From Clostridia bacterium (GTDB lineage: Bacteria > Bacillota > Peptococcia > DRI-13 > SV3-B141), in NCBI GenBank assembly GCA_018433015.1, contig JAHDSB010000014.1, forward strand, positions 1 to 33,257: a stretch of 33,257 nucleotides of DNA, in the 5' to 3' direction. This document shows, piece after piece, positions 24,650 through 32,056 of this stretch; position 1 is the stretch's first letter, and each line of letters opens with the position of its first letter. The notes under the pieces were generated by a model. It did no database searches, was not told the DNA's origin, and saw only the letters and a program-made list of their open reading frames with translations. The translations under genes and the position numbers were made by a program.

Positions 24650-25120
24650 TTAGTAACTCTTTTTATATTTTATCCCCTTTGGTTTCAAATAAGCACCGAT
24701 ATATCCTCCTGTAAATCCCCATAAACCCCAGACCAAAAGATGATGCACTAAACTTCTTAAAGAATATAACTGAGGTATTAATTCCAGATTCATGAAAGTT
24801 CCACACAAACCTAAAATAATTCCTACGCCCAGTCCCTGTCTCCAGCCTTTAGTCTCCGATTTACGTCCGGCCATCATCCCACCCAAAAACACTCCTAAAA
24901 GTCCTGATAAATACAAATATACTGCTAATCCATAGCTTTCTGTGCCTTGCACGGTAATCCATAACAAACCTGCACCTGCTGCCACAAACCAAATAGTCAA
25001 GGCTAAGATAAATCCCCACCATAATGCTTTAAAATCCGACCCAAACCTAGATTTATCATATATTTTCGAGAGAGAAAACCTCGTATTATTGTTTAATTTA
25101 TTCTTTTTTCTAAACAACAT
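24650..25120 (-). CDS. TIGR04086-type membrane protein
   Basis: 156 residues. A charged N-terminus (1-30) is followed by four hydrophobic helices (about 33-55, 65-83, 95-112, 120-145) and a basic tail (LKPKGIKYKKSY). Gly-rich helix ends such as SGLLGVFLGGMMAGRKSETKG (first 20 residues typical) and GFTGGYIGAYL agree with the small TIGR04086/YrzE family of unknown function. GGGAGGT is 6 bases before the ATG. It stands alone upstream of valS, on the same strand but before the valS promoter, and is divergent from the binding-protein gene at 25283. Confidence 0.72.
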   Translation of the reverse strand: MLFRKKNKLNNNTRFSLSKIYDKSRFGSDFKALWWGFILALTIWFVAAGAGLLWITVQGTESYGLAVYLYLSGLLGVFLGGMMAGRKSETKGWRQGLGVGIILGLCGTFMNLELIPQLYSLRSLVHHLLVWGLWGFTGGYIGAYLKPKGIKYKKSY

Positions 25121-25198
25121 CTTATTACCTCCCGCCCCATATTACAGTGAAACTTCAAAAACACCTTTTCTCTATTAATCAATATGCGAGAAAAATAA

Positions 25199-25243
25199 TA
25201 GTATGCTATTTATACTAAACATCCTGGGTAATGAATATATTAC
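25199..25243. promoter_or_regulatory. Two short palindromes in the divergent region
   Basis: TAGTAT-N7-ATACTA (25199-25217) and GTAAT-N6-ATTAC (25228-25243) lie between the TIGR04086 gene and the orphan binding protein gene. Both are AT-rich and short, so they could be operators or chance. No strong -35/-10 pair is evident. Confidence 0.25.
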
Positions 25244-25282
25244 TGAAAAGCCGTAATTTATATGGTGGGGAGGTATGAACTT

Positions 25283-26287
25283 TTGCATAAGTTATTAAAA
25301 GCCTTCTTTATTATAATAGTATGTATAGGGTTAATAACAAACTGTACTAATAAAAAAGACCCTATGCCGGAAGAAATTGTTGCTGTTAAACTTACAGAAG
25401 TCACCCACTCAGTTATCTTCATACCCTTATATATTGCCTTAGAAATGGGATATTTTCAGGAACAAGGATTACAAATAGAATTAGAAACTTATCAAGGATC
25501 AGATACTCCTGCCGAATATTTATTAACAGAGGAGACCGATCTTCTCCTAGCAAGCCCGGAAATATCAATTTACTCCTTACAAAGCAGTGATAATCCCGGT
25601 ATTATTTCTATCGCTCAAGCTGCTCAAAACTGTGGATATCTCCTGCTAGCTAGGGAAACAAATAAACCCTTTAGCTGGCAAGATCTAAAAGGCAAAGTCA
25701 TCATCGGTTGTTATCCCGGAGAAATTCCGGAAATCATCTTAGAATATCTACTAAAAAGTAATGATATTACACCTTTACGTAGTGTACATATCATCAACAA
25801 CTTACCCGAGGAAACGAGAGCGGGAGTATTTGAAAGTGGCACCGGCCATTTTATTATTGTGCCTGAACCACTGGCAACAAAACTTGAAAAAAGCCAAAAT
25901 GCTCATATAGCTACTTCTCTGAGCATACCTACCAAACCAATTTGCGCCTATACTTTTATGGTTACTCCTACATTTATAGAAAATCAAAAAGATGTTTGCT
26001 ACAAGTTTATTAAAGCTTTTTCTCAAGGACTAGACTGGGTAAATAACCATTCACCGGAAGAAATTGCGGAAAAAGGTGCAGCTTATTTTCCTAAGGAAGA
26101 GGAAAAAACTTTACTCAGAGCAATAGGTCGTTATAAAACTTTAAACTGCTGGCCTAATTCCCCTGAAATAGATGAAGAAGCATTCAATAATCTTCAAACA
26201 ATAATGTTGGAACAAAAGGAAATAAATGCCATTAAAGAGTGTAACAAGATTATCAATAACTCTTTGTCATCATGTAATAATCCATAA
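25283..26287 (+). CDS. NMT1/SsuA-type ABC transporter substrate-binding lipoprotein, orphan
   Basis: The 334-residue precursor starts MHKLLKAFFIIIVCIGLITNC, a lipoprotein signal with lipobox LITNC (cysteine 21). The mature part has the NMT1/THI5-like fold typical of sulfonate, nitrate or thiamine-precursor binding proteins: VIFIPLYIALEMGYFQEQGL, then a DLLLASPE loop and LKGKVIIGCYPGE. The frame is open to an ATG at 25262, but the TTG at 25283 lies 9 bases after GGGGAGG and gives a correct signal peptide. No matching permease or ATPase gene is adjacent, so it may use a transporter elsewhere. An EamA exporter gene follows. Confidence 0.78.
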   Translation: MHKLLKAFFIIIVCIGLITNCTNKKDPMPEEIVAVKLTEVTHSVIFIPLYIALEMGYFQEQGLQIELETYQGSDTPAEYLLTEETDLLLASPEISIYSLQSSDNPGIISIAQAAQNCGYLLLARETNKPFSWQDLKGKVIIGCYPGEIPEIILEYLLKSNDITPLRSVHIINNLPEETRAGVFESGTGHFIIVPEPLATKLEKSQNAHIATSLSIPTKPICAYTFMVTPTFIENQKDVCYKFIKAFSQGLDWVNNHSPEEIAEKGAAYFPKEEEKTLLRAIGRYKTLNCWPNSPEIDEEAFNNLQTIMLEQKEINAIKECNKIINNSLSSCNNP

Positions 26288-26367
26288 TTTTCTCACTATA
26301 CCAACTCTTGACTCCTTTCTACACTTATGCAAGAATGGTGCTATTGGCTGAAAGGAGTCATGCTATT

Positions 26368-27243
26368 ATGAAAAAAACATCAATTTGGCAGGCAGATTTA
26401 GCTCTGCTAAGCGTTGCTATAATTTGGGGCACTACCTTTATCGTTATAAAAAAGGCCTTAGCTGATGTAGCTCCTTTTACTTTCATGTCTCTACGCTTCA
26501 CTGCTGCCTTTCTCTTTATGCTACTGGTTTTAATCGTCAAACATTACAAATCCCGCGAGAAATTAATAACGGAAGATTTACTAAAAGCTGGTTCTGTAAT
26601 CGGCCTTTTTGTTTTTTTGGGTTATGCTTTACAAACTATCGGCCTCAAATATACCAGCGCTACTAATGCCGGGTTTTTAACAGGTTTGTCCGTTGTATTA
26701 GTACCTTTGATAAATACGTTCATAACTAAACGTCTCCCTTCAACCTCGGTAATTCTAGGTTGTCTGCTGGCTGCAGCAGGATTAGGTATGCTTACTCTTC
26801 AGGAAGGGCTAACCTTACATAAAGGCGATATTATGATGGTCCTATGTGCCTTGGCTTTTGCTTTTCACATTATCTCCGTAAGTCATTATTCTCAGAAGCA
26901 TAATGCCTTACATCTGGCTACTTTCCAAATTGGCTTAATCGCCCTATTAAGCACCTGTATAACATTGGGACAACCTGAAACCAGCCGCCAGATAATTTGG
27001 TCAAAAGATCTCTGGATAGCTTTGCTACTTACCTCTATACCGGCTACTTCCCTAGCCTTTTTTATCCAGAATACGGCCCAGCGTTTCACATCTCCGTCTC
27101 GTGCTGCTATCATTCTTTCTATGGAACCCGTCTTTGGAGCATTTTTTGCCTGGCTTTGGGGAGGAGAAGTACTTACAACTAAAGAGTTATTAGGGGCTGC
27201 CTTGGTCCTATTAGGAATTTTAATTGCTGAACTTAGAGAATAA
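26368..27243 (+). CDS. EamA/DMT-family transporter
   Basis: 291 residues with about ten hydrophobic helices in two EamA repeats: first repeat IIWGTTFIVIKKALADVAPF, second repeat marked by PATSLAFFIQNTAQRF and AAIILSMEPVFGAFFAW. Such proteins usually export amino acids or small metabolites. The frame is open to 26308, but AAAGGAG lies 10 bases before the ATG at 26368, which also begins just ahead of the first helix. It is 80 bases after the binding lipoprotein gene and could share its transcript. The substrate cannot be told. Confidence 0.85.
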   Translation: MKKTSIWQADLALLSVAIIWGTTFIVIKKALADVAPFTFMSLRFTAAFLFMLLVLIVKHYKSREKLITEDLLKAGSVIGLFVFLGYALQTIGLKYTSATNAGFLTGLSVVLVPLINTFITKRLPSTSVILGCLLAAAGLGMLTLQEGLTLHKGDIMMVLCALAFAFHIISVSHYSQKHNALHLATFQIGLIALLSTCITLGQPETSRQIIWSKDLWIALLLTSIPATSLAFFIQNTAQRFTSPSRAAIILSMEPVFGAFFAWLWGGEVLTTKELLGAALVLLGILIAELRE

Positions 27244-27261
27244 TAATACTTAAATTAAAAT

Positions 27262-27304
27262 AAGCAGAGGAGCATATTATTTCAGTTCCTCTGCTTTGCT
27301 TTTT
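27262..27304. terminator. Terminator between the convergent EamA and opuAA genes
   Basis: Stem AAGCAGAGGA (27262-27271) / TCCTCTGCTT (27287-27296), then TGCTTTTT on the plus strand. On the minus strand ATTTTAATTT follows, so it may serve both genes. Confidence 0.75.
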
Positions 27305-27309
27305 CTATT

Positions 27310-28482
27310 TTAAGTTAAGGCCGATAGTACCGAAACACGCATAATTATTCCCATGAATTTATCGGTTTCATCAACTACAGCAATAGGATATTTGCTGGAA
27401 GAAGCTTTAGAAATTAAATCCTGTACGTAAGTTTCTGGGTCTGTAGTAAAGTAATCCTTAATTAAGATATCTTTTAAGGTCTTGCCATCCTGCATAGCTT
27501 TAATGGTATCATCAATAGTCACCAGCCCTCGTAATTTCCGTTCACTATCCACTACGAAAACACTGGAAATCCCATTAGTTTTCATTTCTTTAACAGCTAC
27601 TTTCAACCCATCTTTTATGGACACAAGGGCAGAAGGTTTGAATAAAATATGCTTGGCCTGGACTACCTTACTCTTATCTACATCCTGTACAAAGTTTTCA
27701 ATATATTCATTTACAGGGTTAGCTAATATCTCTTCCGGAGTACCGATTTGTTCAATTACGCCATCCTTCATAACAGCCACACGATCCCCTAGCTTAAAAG
27801 CTTCATTAACATCGTGGGTTATAAATATAATTGTTTTTTTAAGTTTTGCCTGTATGTCTAGGAGTTCTAACTGCATATCCCGTCGAATGAGGGGATCTAA
27901 CGCGCTAAAAGGTTCATCCATTAATAGTATATCGGGATCGTTAGCCAATGCTCTGGCTAAGCCTACCCGTTGTTGCATTCCCCCGCTCAATTCACTAGGA
28001 TATTTATCTTCCCAACCTTCTAGACCTACAGTAGCCAACATATTTTTAGCTTTCTCATATCTCTCTTCTTTAGGTACTCCTCTTATTTCTAAACCATATT
28101 CCACATTACGGATAACTGTACGATGTGTTAAGAGTCCGAAGTGCTGAAACACCATAGCCACTTTCTTTTGTCTAAACTCTCTTAATTCTTGCTTATTATA
28201 TTTAACAATGTCTTCACCATTAACTTCAATACTTCCTTCAGTAGGCACATTCAGCATATTCAAACAACGAATAAGGGTTGATTTACCACTTCCTGATAAC
28301 CCCATTATTACAAACATTTCTCCATCATTTACATCAAAGGAGACATTATTGATACCTACCGTATGTCCTGTCTGCTTTAAAATTTCTTCTTTTGTAAGAC
28401 CACCCTTTAATTTTTTCAATGTTGCTTTAGGGTGACGTCCAAATATTTTTGTAAGGTTCTCCACTTTCACTTTAACAGTCAT
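27310..28482 (-). CDS. opuAA: Glycine betaine/proline-type ABC transporter ATP-binding protein (OpuAA/ProV-like)
   Basis: The ATPase subunit of a betaine importer of the Opu/ProU family. Of 390 residues, Walker A GLSGSGKS is at 61-68, the Q-loop at Q113, the signature LSGGMQQ at 165-171, Walker B ILLMDE at 185-190 and the switch H223. The N-terminal 40 residues (KIFGRHPKATLKKLKGGLTK) are the family extension. Two C-terminal CBS domains (about 270-330 and 335-390) would sense ionic strength, as in OpuA of lactic bacteria. It follows the permease gene by 56 bases. GGGTG is 7 bases before the ATG. Confidence 0.93.
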   Translation of the reverse strand: MTVKVKVENLTKIFGRHPKATLKKLKGGLTKEEILKQTGHTVGINNVSFDVNDGEMFVIMGLSGSGKSTLIRCLNMLNVPTEGSIEVNGEDIVKYNKQELREFRQKKVAMVFQHFGLLTHRTVIRNVEYGLEIRGVPKEERYEKAKNMLATVGLEGWEDKYPSELSGGMQQRVGLARALANDPDILLMDEPFSALDPLIRRDMQLELLDIQAKLKKTIIFITHDVNEAFKLGDRVAVMKDGVIEQIGTPEEILANPVNEYIENFVQDVDKSKVVQAKHILFKPSALVSIKDGLKVAVKEMKTNGISSVFVVDSERKLRGLVTIDDTIKAMQDGKTLKDILIKDYFTTDPETYVQDLISKASSSKYPIAVVDETDKFMGIIMRVSVLSALT

Positions 28483-28538
28483 ATTTATACACCCATTTCA
28501 CATTTAATATGAATTAGATAAGTTTAATATATTTGTTT

Positions 28539-29393
28539 CTACTGTTGAGGCACTTTATGACGATTTACAATACCCTGAGTTATCCGATCTATGATAATTG
28601 CCAGGATAACAATGCTTACACCAGATTCAAAACCACGAGCTATATCTATACGGTTAATAGCTATTAAAACTTCCATTCCCAGTCCTCTGGCTCCGATCAT
28701 GGAACAAATAACAACCATTGATAGTGCCATCATCGTTGTTTGGTTAATCCCGGTCATAATTGTTGGTAGAGCCTGCGGAAGCTGAACTTTATAAAGTGTT
28801 TGCCAATTTGATGAACCAAAAGAATGAGCTGCCTCCACCATTTCTTTAGAAACATTTTTAATACCTAAATTAGTCAACCTGATTACAGGAGGAATTGCGT
28901 AAACTGTTGTCGCGATAACAGCCGGTACCATACCCATACCAAAAAGTAATACTGCAGGGATTAGGTATACAAAACCCGGCATGGTTTGCATTGCATCTAA
29001 AGTCGGTTTAACAATTATTTCTAACTTGTCTTTATATGTCATTAATATGCCAATAGGAATCCCCACTATTAAAGATATTACTACGGAAGTAAGTACTACG
29101 GATAAAGTAGACATCATATAGCCCCATAGTCCAAAAGATCCTATTAACAATACCAGAAATGCATAAAGAAGTCCTGCTGTAATCTTCTTATATCTCCAGC
29201 CTAATAAAAATATTACTAACAAAATACCCCACCAAGGGACCCACAATAAAAACTCTTCAATTTTTAATAAAACCCATAATATACCATCACTAATAGCATT
29301 AAATATATCACCAAAATTATGCATTAGCCACTTTACTAACCAATCTACATATATACCTACTTTAAAAGTAATTGCTTCTGGAAAACTACCCAT
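28539..29393 (-). CDS. opuAB: Glycine betaine-type ABC transporter permease (OpuAB/ProW-like)
   Basis: 284 residues: an N-terminal region with two hydrophobic segments (about 18-70), then the core permease with the EAA loop EAAHSFGSSNWQTLYKVQLP and the ending GIVNRHKVPQQ. The frame is open to a GTG at 29432, but the ATG at 29393 gives MGSFPEAITFKVGIYVDWLV. By memory this aligns end to end with the Bacillus OpuAB N-terminus (...DIIDRFVDWI). A GTG start has no free ribosome site. For the ATG the Shine-Dalgarno is separated by a 22-base hairpin (see next entry). The gene forms an operon with opuAA under a shared operator-type promoter. Confidence 0.9.
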   Translation of the reverse strand: MGSFPEAITFKVGIYVDWLVKWLMHNFGDIFNAISDGILWVLLKIEEFLLWVPWWGILLVIFLLGWRYKKITAGLLYAFLVLLIGSFGLWGYMMSTLSVVLTSVVISLIVGIPIGILMTYKDKLEIIVKPTLDAMQTMPGFVYLIPAVLLFGMGMVPAVIATTVYAIPPVIRLTNLGIKNVSKEMVEAAHSFGSSNWQTLYKVQLPQALPTIMTGINQTTMMALSMVVICSMIGARGLGMEVLIAINRIDIARGFESGVSIVILAIIIDRITQGIVNRHKVPQQ

Positions 29394-29401
29394 AAATAGC
29401 A

Positions 29402-29429
29402 GTTGTTGCAAAAATGCAACAACCTCCTT
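29402..29429 (-). promoter_or_regulatory. Shine-Dalgarno plus hairpin in front of opuAB
   Basis: AAGGAGG (29423-29429, minus strand) touches a perfect 9-bp hairpin GTTGTTGCA/TGCAACAAC (29402-29423) with a 4-base loop, and then 8 bases lead to the ATG. The linear SD-to-ATG distance of 29 is too long. Folding would bring it to a usable 8. Melting would weaken initiation, so the stem may act as a structural switch. Confidence 0.6.
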
Positions 29430-29499
29430 CACCCCCCATATTTTAGCTTTAAATTTTATTTCAAATAATCTTCAGGTTCTTATAAACATCTTAAAATCT

Positions 29500-29553
29500 T
29501 TAGTAATAATATAGCGAATATTGGAAACATTCTCTCGTGCCAACTAAATACAT
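29500..29553 (-). CDS. 17-residue leader ORF in the opuAB mRNA
   Basis: The predicted peptide is MYLVGTRECFQYSLYYY, with AGGAGG (29560-29565) 6 bases before the ATG. This is a stronger ribosome site than many genes here have. It begins about 30 bases after the predicted transcription start and ends 106 bases before the opuAB start. The final LYYY, with three tyrosine codons next to the stop, could stall ribosomes. It may be a leader peptide, or the ORF may be a chance one with a good SD. The rest of 29394-29587 shows no further gene. Confidence 0.45.
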   Translation of the reverse strand: MYLVGTRECFQYSLYYY

Positions 29554-29587
29554 TTACTTCCTCCTATATTTTACCTAATACTCTTTT

Positions 29588-29623
29588 ATGATACTACACC
29601 TACAACTTCATGTCAAGTTGCAG
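29588..29623 (-). promoter_or_regulatory. Promoter of opuAB-opuAA with shared operator
   Basis: TTGACA (29611-29616), 17-base spacer and TATCAT (29588-29593), read on the minus strand. The inverted repeat CTACAACT-N8-AGTTGCAG (29600-29623) overlaps the -35 box. The same repeat lies at the same offset before binding proteins 1 and 3. Confidence 0.72.
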
Positions 29624-29650
29624 ATTGTCTGTTGTTATTTTCTGTATATA

Positions 29651-29678
29651 AAAAACGGGGGCATAGGCACCCGTTTTT
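29651..29678 (-). terminator. Terminator of betaine-type binding protein 1
   Basis: Stem AAAAACGGG (29651-29659) / CCCGTTTTT (29670-29678), 36 bases past the stop on the minus strand. Confidence 0.78.
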
Positions 29679-29714
29679 CTAATTTTTATATTAAAACCAA
29701 TTATTATAAATAAA

Positions 29715-30734
29715 CTATTTCAAAGCCTCCTCAACTTTCTGAGCTACATCTTCCGTAACCCATTGGCTCCACATATCTTTGTTATTTTTAAGAAACCATA
29801 TGGCTACTTCCTCAGTTCCCACATTATTATCCTGCATATAAGCTAAGGCTCTACTGGTCAAAGCACTACTGGTCTTATATTTTTTTAGAAACTCACAAAC
29901 TTCCGGTGCTTTTTCCGGCATTTCTTTGCTAACACAGATAGTCACGCGGCAGGGAGGAAATTCGCATTTATATCCGTCTCCCCACTTTTCTTTACTAAAT
30001 GCCGGTTCCTCTATAAATGTCATGTCATATTTACCCATTATCCAAGTTGGTTCCCAATAATATCCAACCCAAGGTGTTCCTTCCTCCATTGCTTTCACTA
30101 TGGAGCTGGAAAGTGCTGTATCTGAACCAGGTCTGAATAAATTGTATGTATCACTTAAATTATAACTATCCATTTTGTCTGCAATAATTTCGTCAGCAGC
30201 CCAACCAGGTATTGCTCCATATATTCTGCCTTTAGTCTTATCTTCAGGATCCCGGAAAAGTTCCCAGTATTCAGGCAGATCTTCTACTGATTTTAAATCA
30301 GGAGCTAATGCTTCTATTCCTCGCTCAGGATCACCTTTAATTAAATAAGTGGGCACATAATACCCCTGTCTATTATCACCAAAGTTTACGCCTAATTCTA
30401 AAACATCTCCACTTTCAATAGTTTCGGAATATTTTCCAATATTATCAGACCAGGTCTCCATATAAATATCTATATCCCCCATACTCACTCCTGTAAAGCA
30501 GACAGGGGTGGACCCCATTTTAACTTCTGTTTTATATCCGTATCCTTTTTCTAATATTATTTTAGCAACATCATTATGAAAACGAATACTATCCCATCCT
30601 GAGTCTGCCAACACTAATTTTGGTTTCTCATTGTCGGCCTTATCTTCTTGAGAACAAGCAGTTCCGGCCAATAGTACTCCTATTAACAAAAAAATACTAA
30701 GTATAGCTGCACCTTTTTTGTTTCGTAAAACCAC
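29715..30734 (-). CDS. Glycine betaine-type (OpuAC) substrate-binding lipoprotein 1
   Basis: The 339-residue precursor has an N-terminal signal and a lipidation cysteine at 27 (LAGTAC). The mature part is an OpuAC/ProX-like type II binding protein with the segments DSGWDSIRFHNDVAKIILEKG (first 20 residues characteristic), IDIYMETWSDN and VGYYWEPTW. These supply the aromatic residues that usually cage a quaternary ammonium group. The frame is open to a TTG at 30803, but that codon is the -35 box of the promoter. The GTG at 30734 lies 7 bases after GAGAGGGGA and starts a proper signal peptide. Ligand: glycine betaine or a related betaine (family inference). It has its own operator-type promoter. 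Confidence 0.9.
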   Translation of the reverse strand: MVLRNKKGAAILSIFLLIGVLLAGTACSQEDKADNEKPKLVLADSGWDSIRFHNDVAKIILEKGYGYKTEVKMGSTPVCFTGVSMGDIDIYMETWSDNIGKYSETIESGDVLELGVNFGDNRQGYYVPTYLIKGDPERGIEALAPDLKSVEDLPEYWELFRDPEDKTKGRIYGAIPGWAADEIIADKMDSYNLSDTYNLFRPGSDTALSSSIVKAMEEGTPWVGYYWEPTWIMGKYDMTFIEEPAFSKEKWGDGYKCEFPPCRVTICVSKEMPEKAPEVCEFLKKYKTSSALTSRALAYMQDNNVGTEEVAIWFLKNNKDMWSQWVTEDVAQKVEEALK

Positions 30735-30774
30735 TGTAAAATCCCCTCTCTTCTCATCTAAATGGTCCAGAATT

Positions 30775-30810
30775 ATGATACTATACCTACAACTCTGGGT
30801 CAAGTTGTAG
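30775..30810 (-). promoter_or_regulatory. Promoter of binding protein 1 with shared operator
   Basis: TTGACC (30798-30803), 17-base spacer, TATCAT (30775-30780) on the minus strand. The perfect 8-bp inverted repeat CTACAACT-N8-AGTTGTAG (30787-30810) overlaps the -35, exactly as at opuAB. Confidence 0.75.
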
Positions 30811-30841
30811 ATTGTTAGTTATTTTTTTGCTATTACAAAGA

Positions 30842-30867
30842 AACAGGAGCTATTTAAAGCACCTGTT
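30842..30867 (-). terminator. Degenerate second terminator after binding protein 2
   Basis: Stem AACAGG-a-GCT / AGC-a-CCTGTT with one mismatch and a 6-base loop, then TTCTTTG on the minus strand. Its core resembles the AGGTGCT/AGCACCT stems at 30920 and 32018, so it may be a decayed copy. Confidence 0.4.
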
Positions 30868-30919
30868 CCTATCCTTAATATTTTGGAAATGTATCCCATA
30901 ATTATAACCAATTAAAAAA

Positions 30920-30959
30920 TATAAAACATAGGTGCTTATTTTAGCACCTATGTTTTATA
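30920..30959 (-). terminator. Terminator of binding protein 2
   Basis: A 17-bp stem (arm TATAAAACATAGGTGCT) with a 6-base loop, followed on the minus strand by TTTTTT. It lies right after the stop codon. Confidence 0.85.
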
Positions 30960-30961
30960 CT

Positions 30962-31984
30962 TTATTTTAAAAAAGCTTCCACACTTTTTACCACATCTTC
31001 CGGCACCCATTCATTCCACATATCTTTGTTATTTTTAAGGAACCACTTTGCAGTATCTTCCGTACTGGCATTATTGTCCTGCATATAAGCTAACGCCTCG
31101 CTAGTCAATTCACTACTGGTTTCATATTTCTTCAAAAACTCTACAACATCCGGAGCTTTCTCAAGCATATCCTTATTAACACATACCGTTACTTGGCATG
31201 AAGGAAAGGCACATTTATAGTCTCCTTCTTTCCATTTATTTATATCAAAAGAAGGCTCTCCTAATAAGACCATATCATATTTTCCTATCACCCAAGTAGG
31301 TTCCCAATAATATCCCAACCAGGGTTTTCCTTCTTCTATGGCTTTCACAATTGAGCTGGAAAGAGCTGTATCTGAACCAGGTCTAAATAAGTTGTAGTTC
31401 TCATTTAAACCATAGTTTTTAACCTTTTCTGCCAGTTGTTCGCTAACAAGCCACCCGGGTATAGCCCCATATATTCTGCCTTTAGTCTCATCTTCTGGGT
31501 CTTTAAATAATTCCCAATATTTAGGCAGGTCATATATGGATTTTAAATCAGGTGCTAACGCCTCGATTCCTCTTTCCGAATCGCCTTCAATCACATATCT
31601 AGGTACGTACAGACCCTGCCGATTATCTCCAAAATTTAAGGAAAGCTCTAATATATCTCCTTTCTCAAGGGCTTCGGGATACTCACTAATATTATCAGAC
31701 CAAGCTTCCATATAAATATCTATATCTCCCTGTCTTAGTCCTGTAAATGTTATCGGAGTGGATCCCATCTTAACATCTGTTTTATAACCATACCCTTTTT
31801 CAATAATTATCCTTGCAACATCATTATGAAACCGCATACTGTCCCATCCTGCATCACCTAATACTAGAGTTGGCTTATCATCTGTTGCCTTTTGTTCTGT
31901 CCCAGCGCAACCAACAGATCCTAATATAACGCTAATAAGAACAAACAAACTTATAGTCATTATGGTACTTTTGTGCTTGATCAT
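30962..31984 (-). CDS. Glycine betaine-type (OpuAC) substrate-binding lipoprotein 2
   Basis: A 340-residue precursor with signal peptide and lipidation cysteine 26 (GSVGC). The OpuAC core is clearly paralogous to copies 1 and 3, with DAGWDSMRFHNDVARIIIEK, AWSDN and LGYYWEPTW. It is the most divergent copy in one place: after IYGAIPGW it reads LVSEQLAEKVKNYG, where the others have AADEI(I/M)A. This could change the ligand pocket or the contact with the permease. AGGGTGG is 6 bases before the ATG. There is no operator-type promoter in the 72 bases upstream, which are filled by the terminator of copy 3, so expression probably depends on read-through. Confidence 0.92.
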   Translation of the reverse strand: MIKHKSTIMTISLFVLISVILGSVGCAGTEQKATDDKPTLVLGDAGWDSMRFHNDVARIIIEKGYGYKTDVKMGSTPITFTGLRQGDIDIYMEAWSDNISEYPEALEKGDILELSLNFGDNRQGLYVPRYVIEGDSERGIEALAPDLKSIYDLPKYWELFKDPEDETKGRIYGAIPGWLVSEQLAEKVKNYGLNENYNLFRPGSDTALSSSIVKAIEEGKPWLGYYWEPTWVIGKYDMVLLGEPSFDINKWKEGDYKCAFPSCQVTVCVNKDMLEKAPDVVEFLKKYETSSELTSEALAYMQDNNASTEDTAKWFLKNNKDMWNEWVPEDVVKSVEAFLK

Positions 31985-32017
31985 ACTTGTCCACCCTTCC
32001 TGTGCTAATGTTTTATT

Positions 32018-32051
32018 AAAAAATAGGTGCTTCTTTTAGCACCTATTTTTT
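32018..32051 (-). terminator. Terminator of binding protein 3, possibly leaky
   Basis: Stem AAAAAATAGGTGCT / AGCACCTATTTTTT with a 6-base loop, 5 bases after the stop. Its core is the same as in the terminator of copy 2, as expected if gene and terminator were duplicated together. Confidence 0.82.
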
Positions 32052-32056
32052 ATACT

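Noticed and set aside
27482-28147. 221-codon plus-strand frame opposite opuAA
   Set aside because: It is antisense to a clear ABC ATPase, has a Ser/Thr/Ile-rich composition typical of a shadow frame, and shows no domain.
29402-29423. Hairpin near the opuAB start as a transcription terminator
   Set aside because: No T run follows on the minus strand, and it sits between a Shine-Dalgarno and a start codon.
30735-30803. Longer N-terminus for binding protein 1 beginning at TTG 30803
   Set aside because: This stretch contains the -35 box, the -10 box and the operator of the gene. A lipoprotein signal starts only at GTG 30734.
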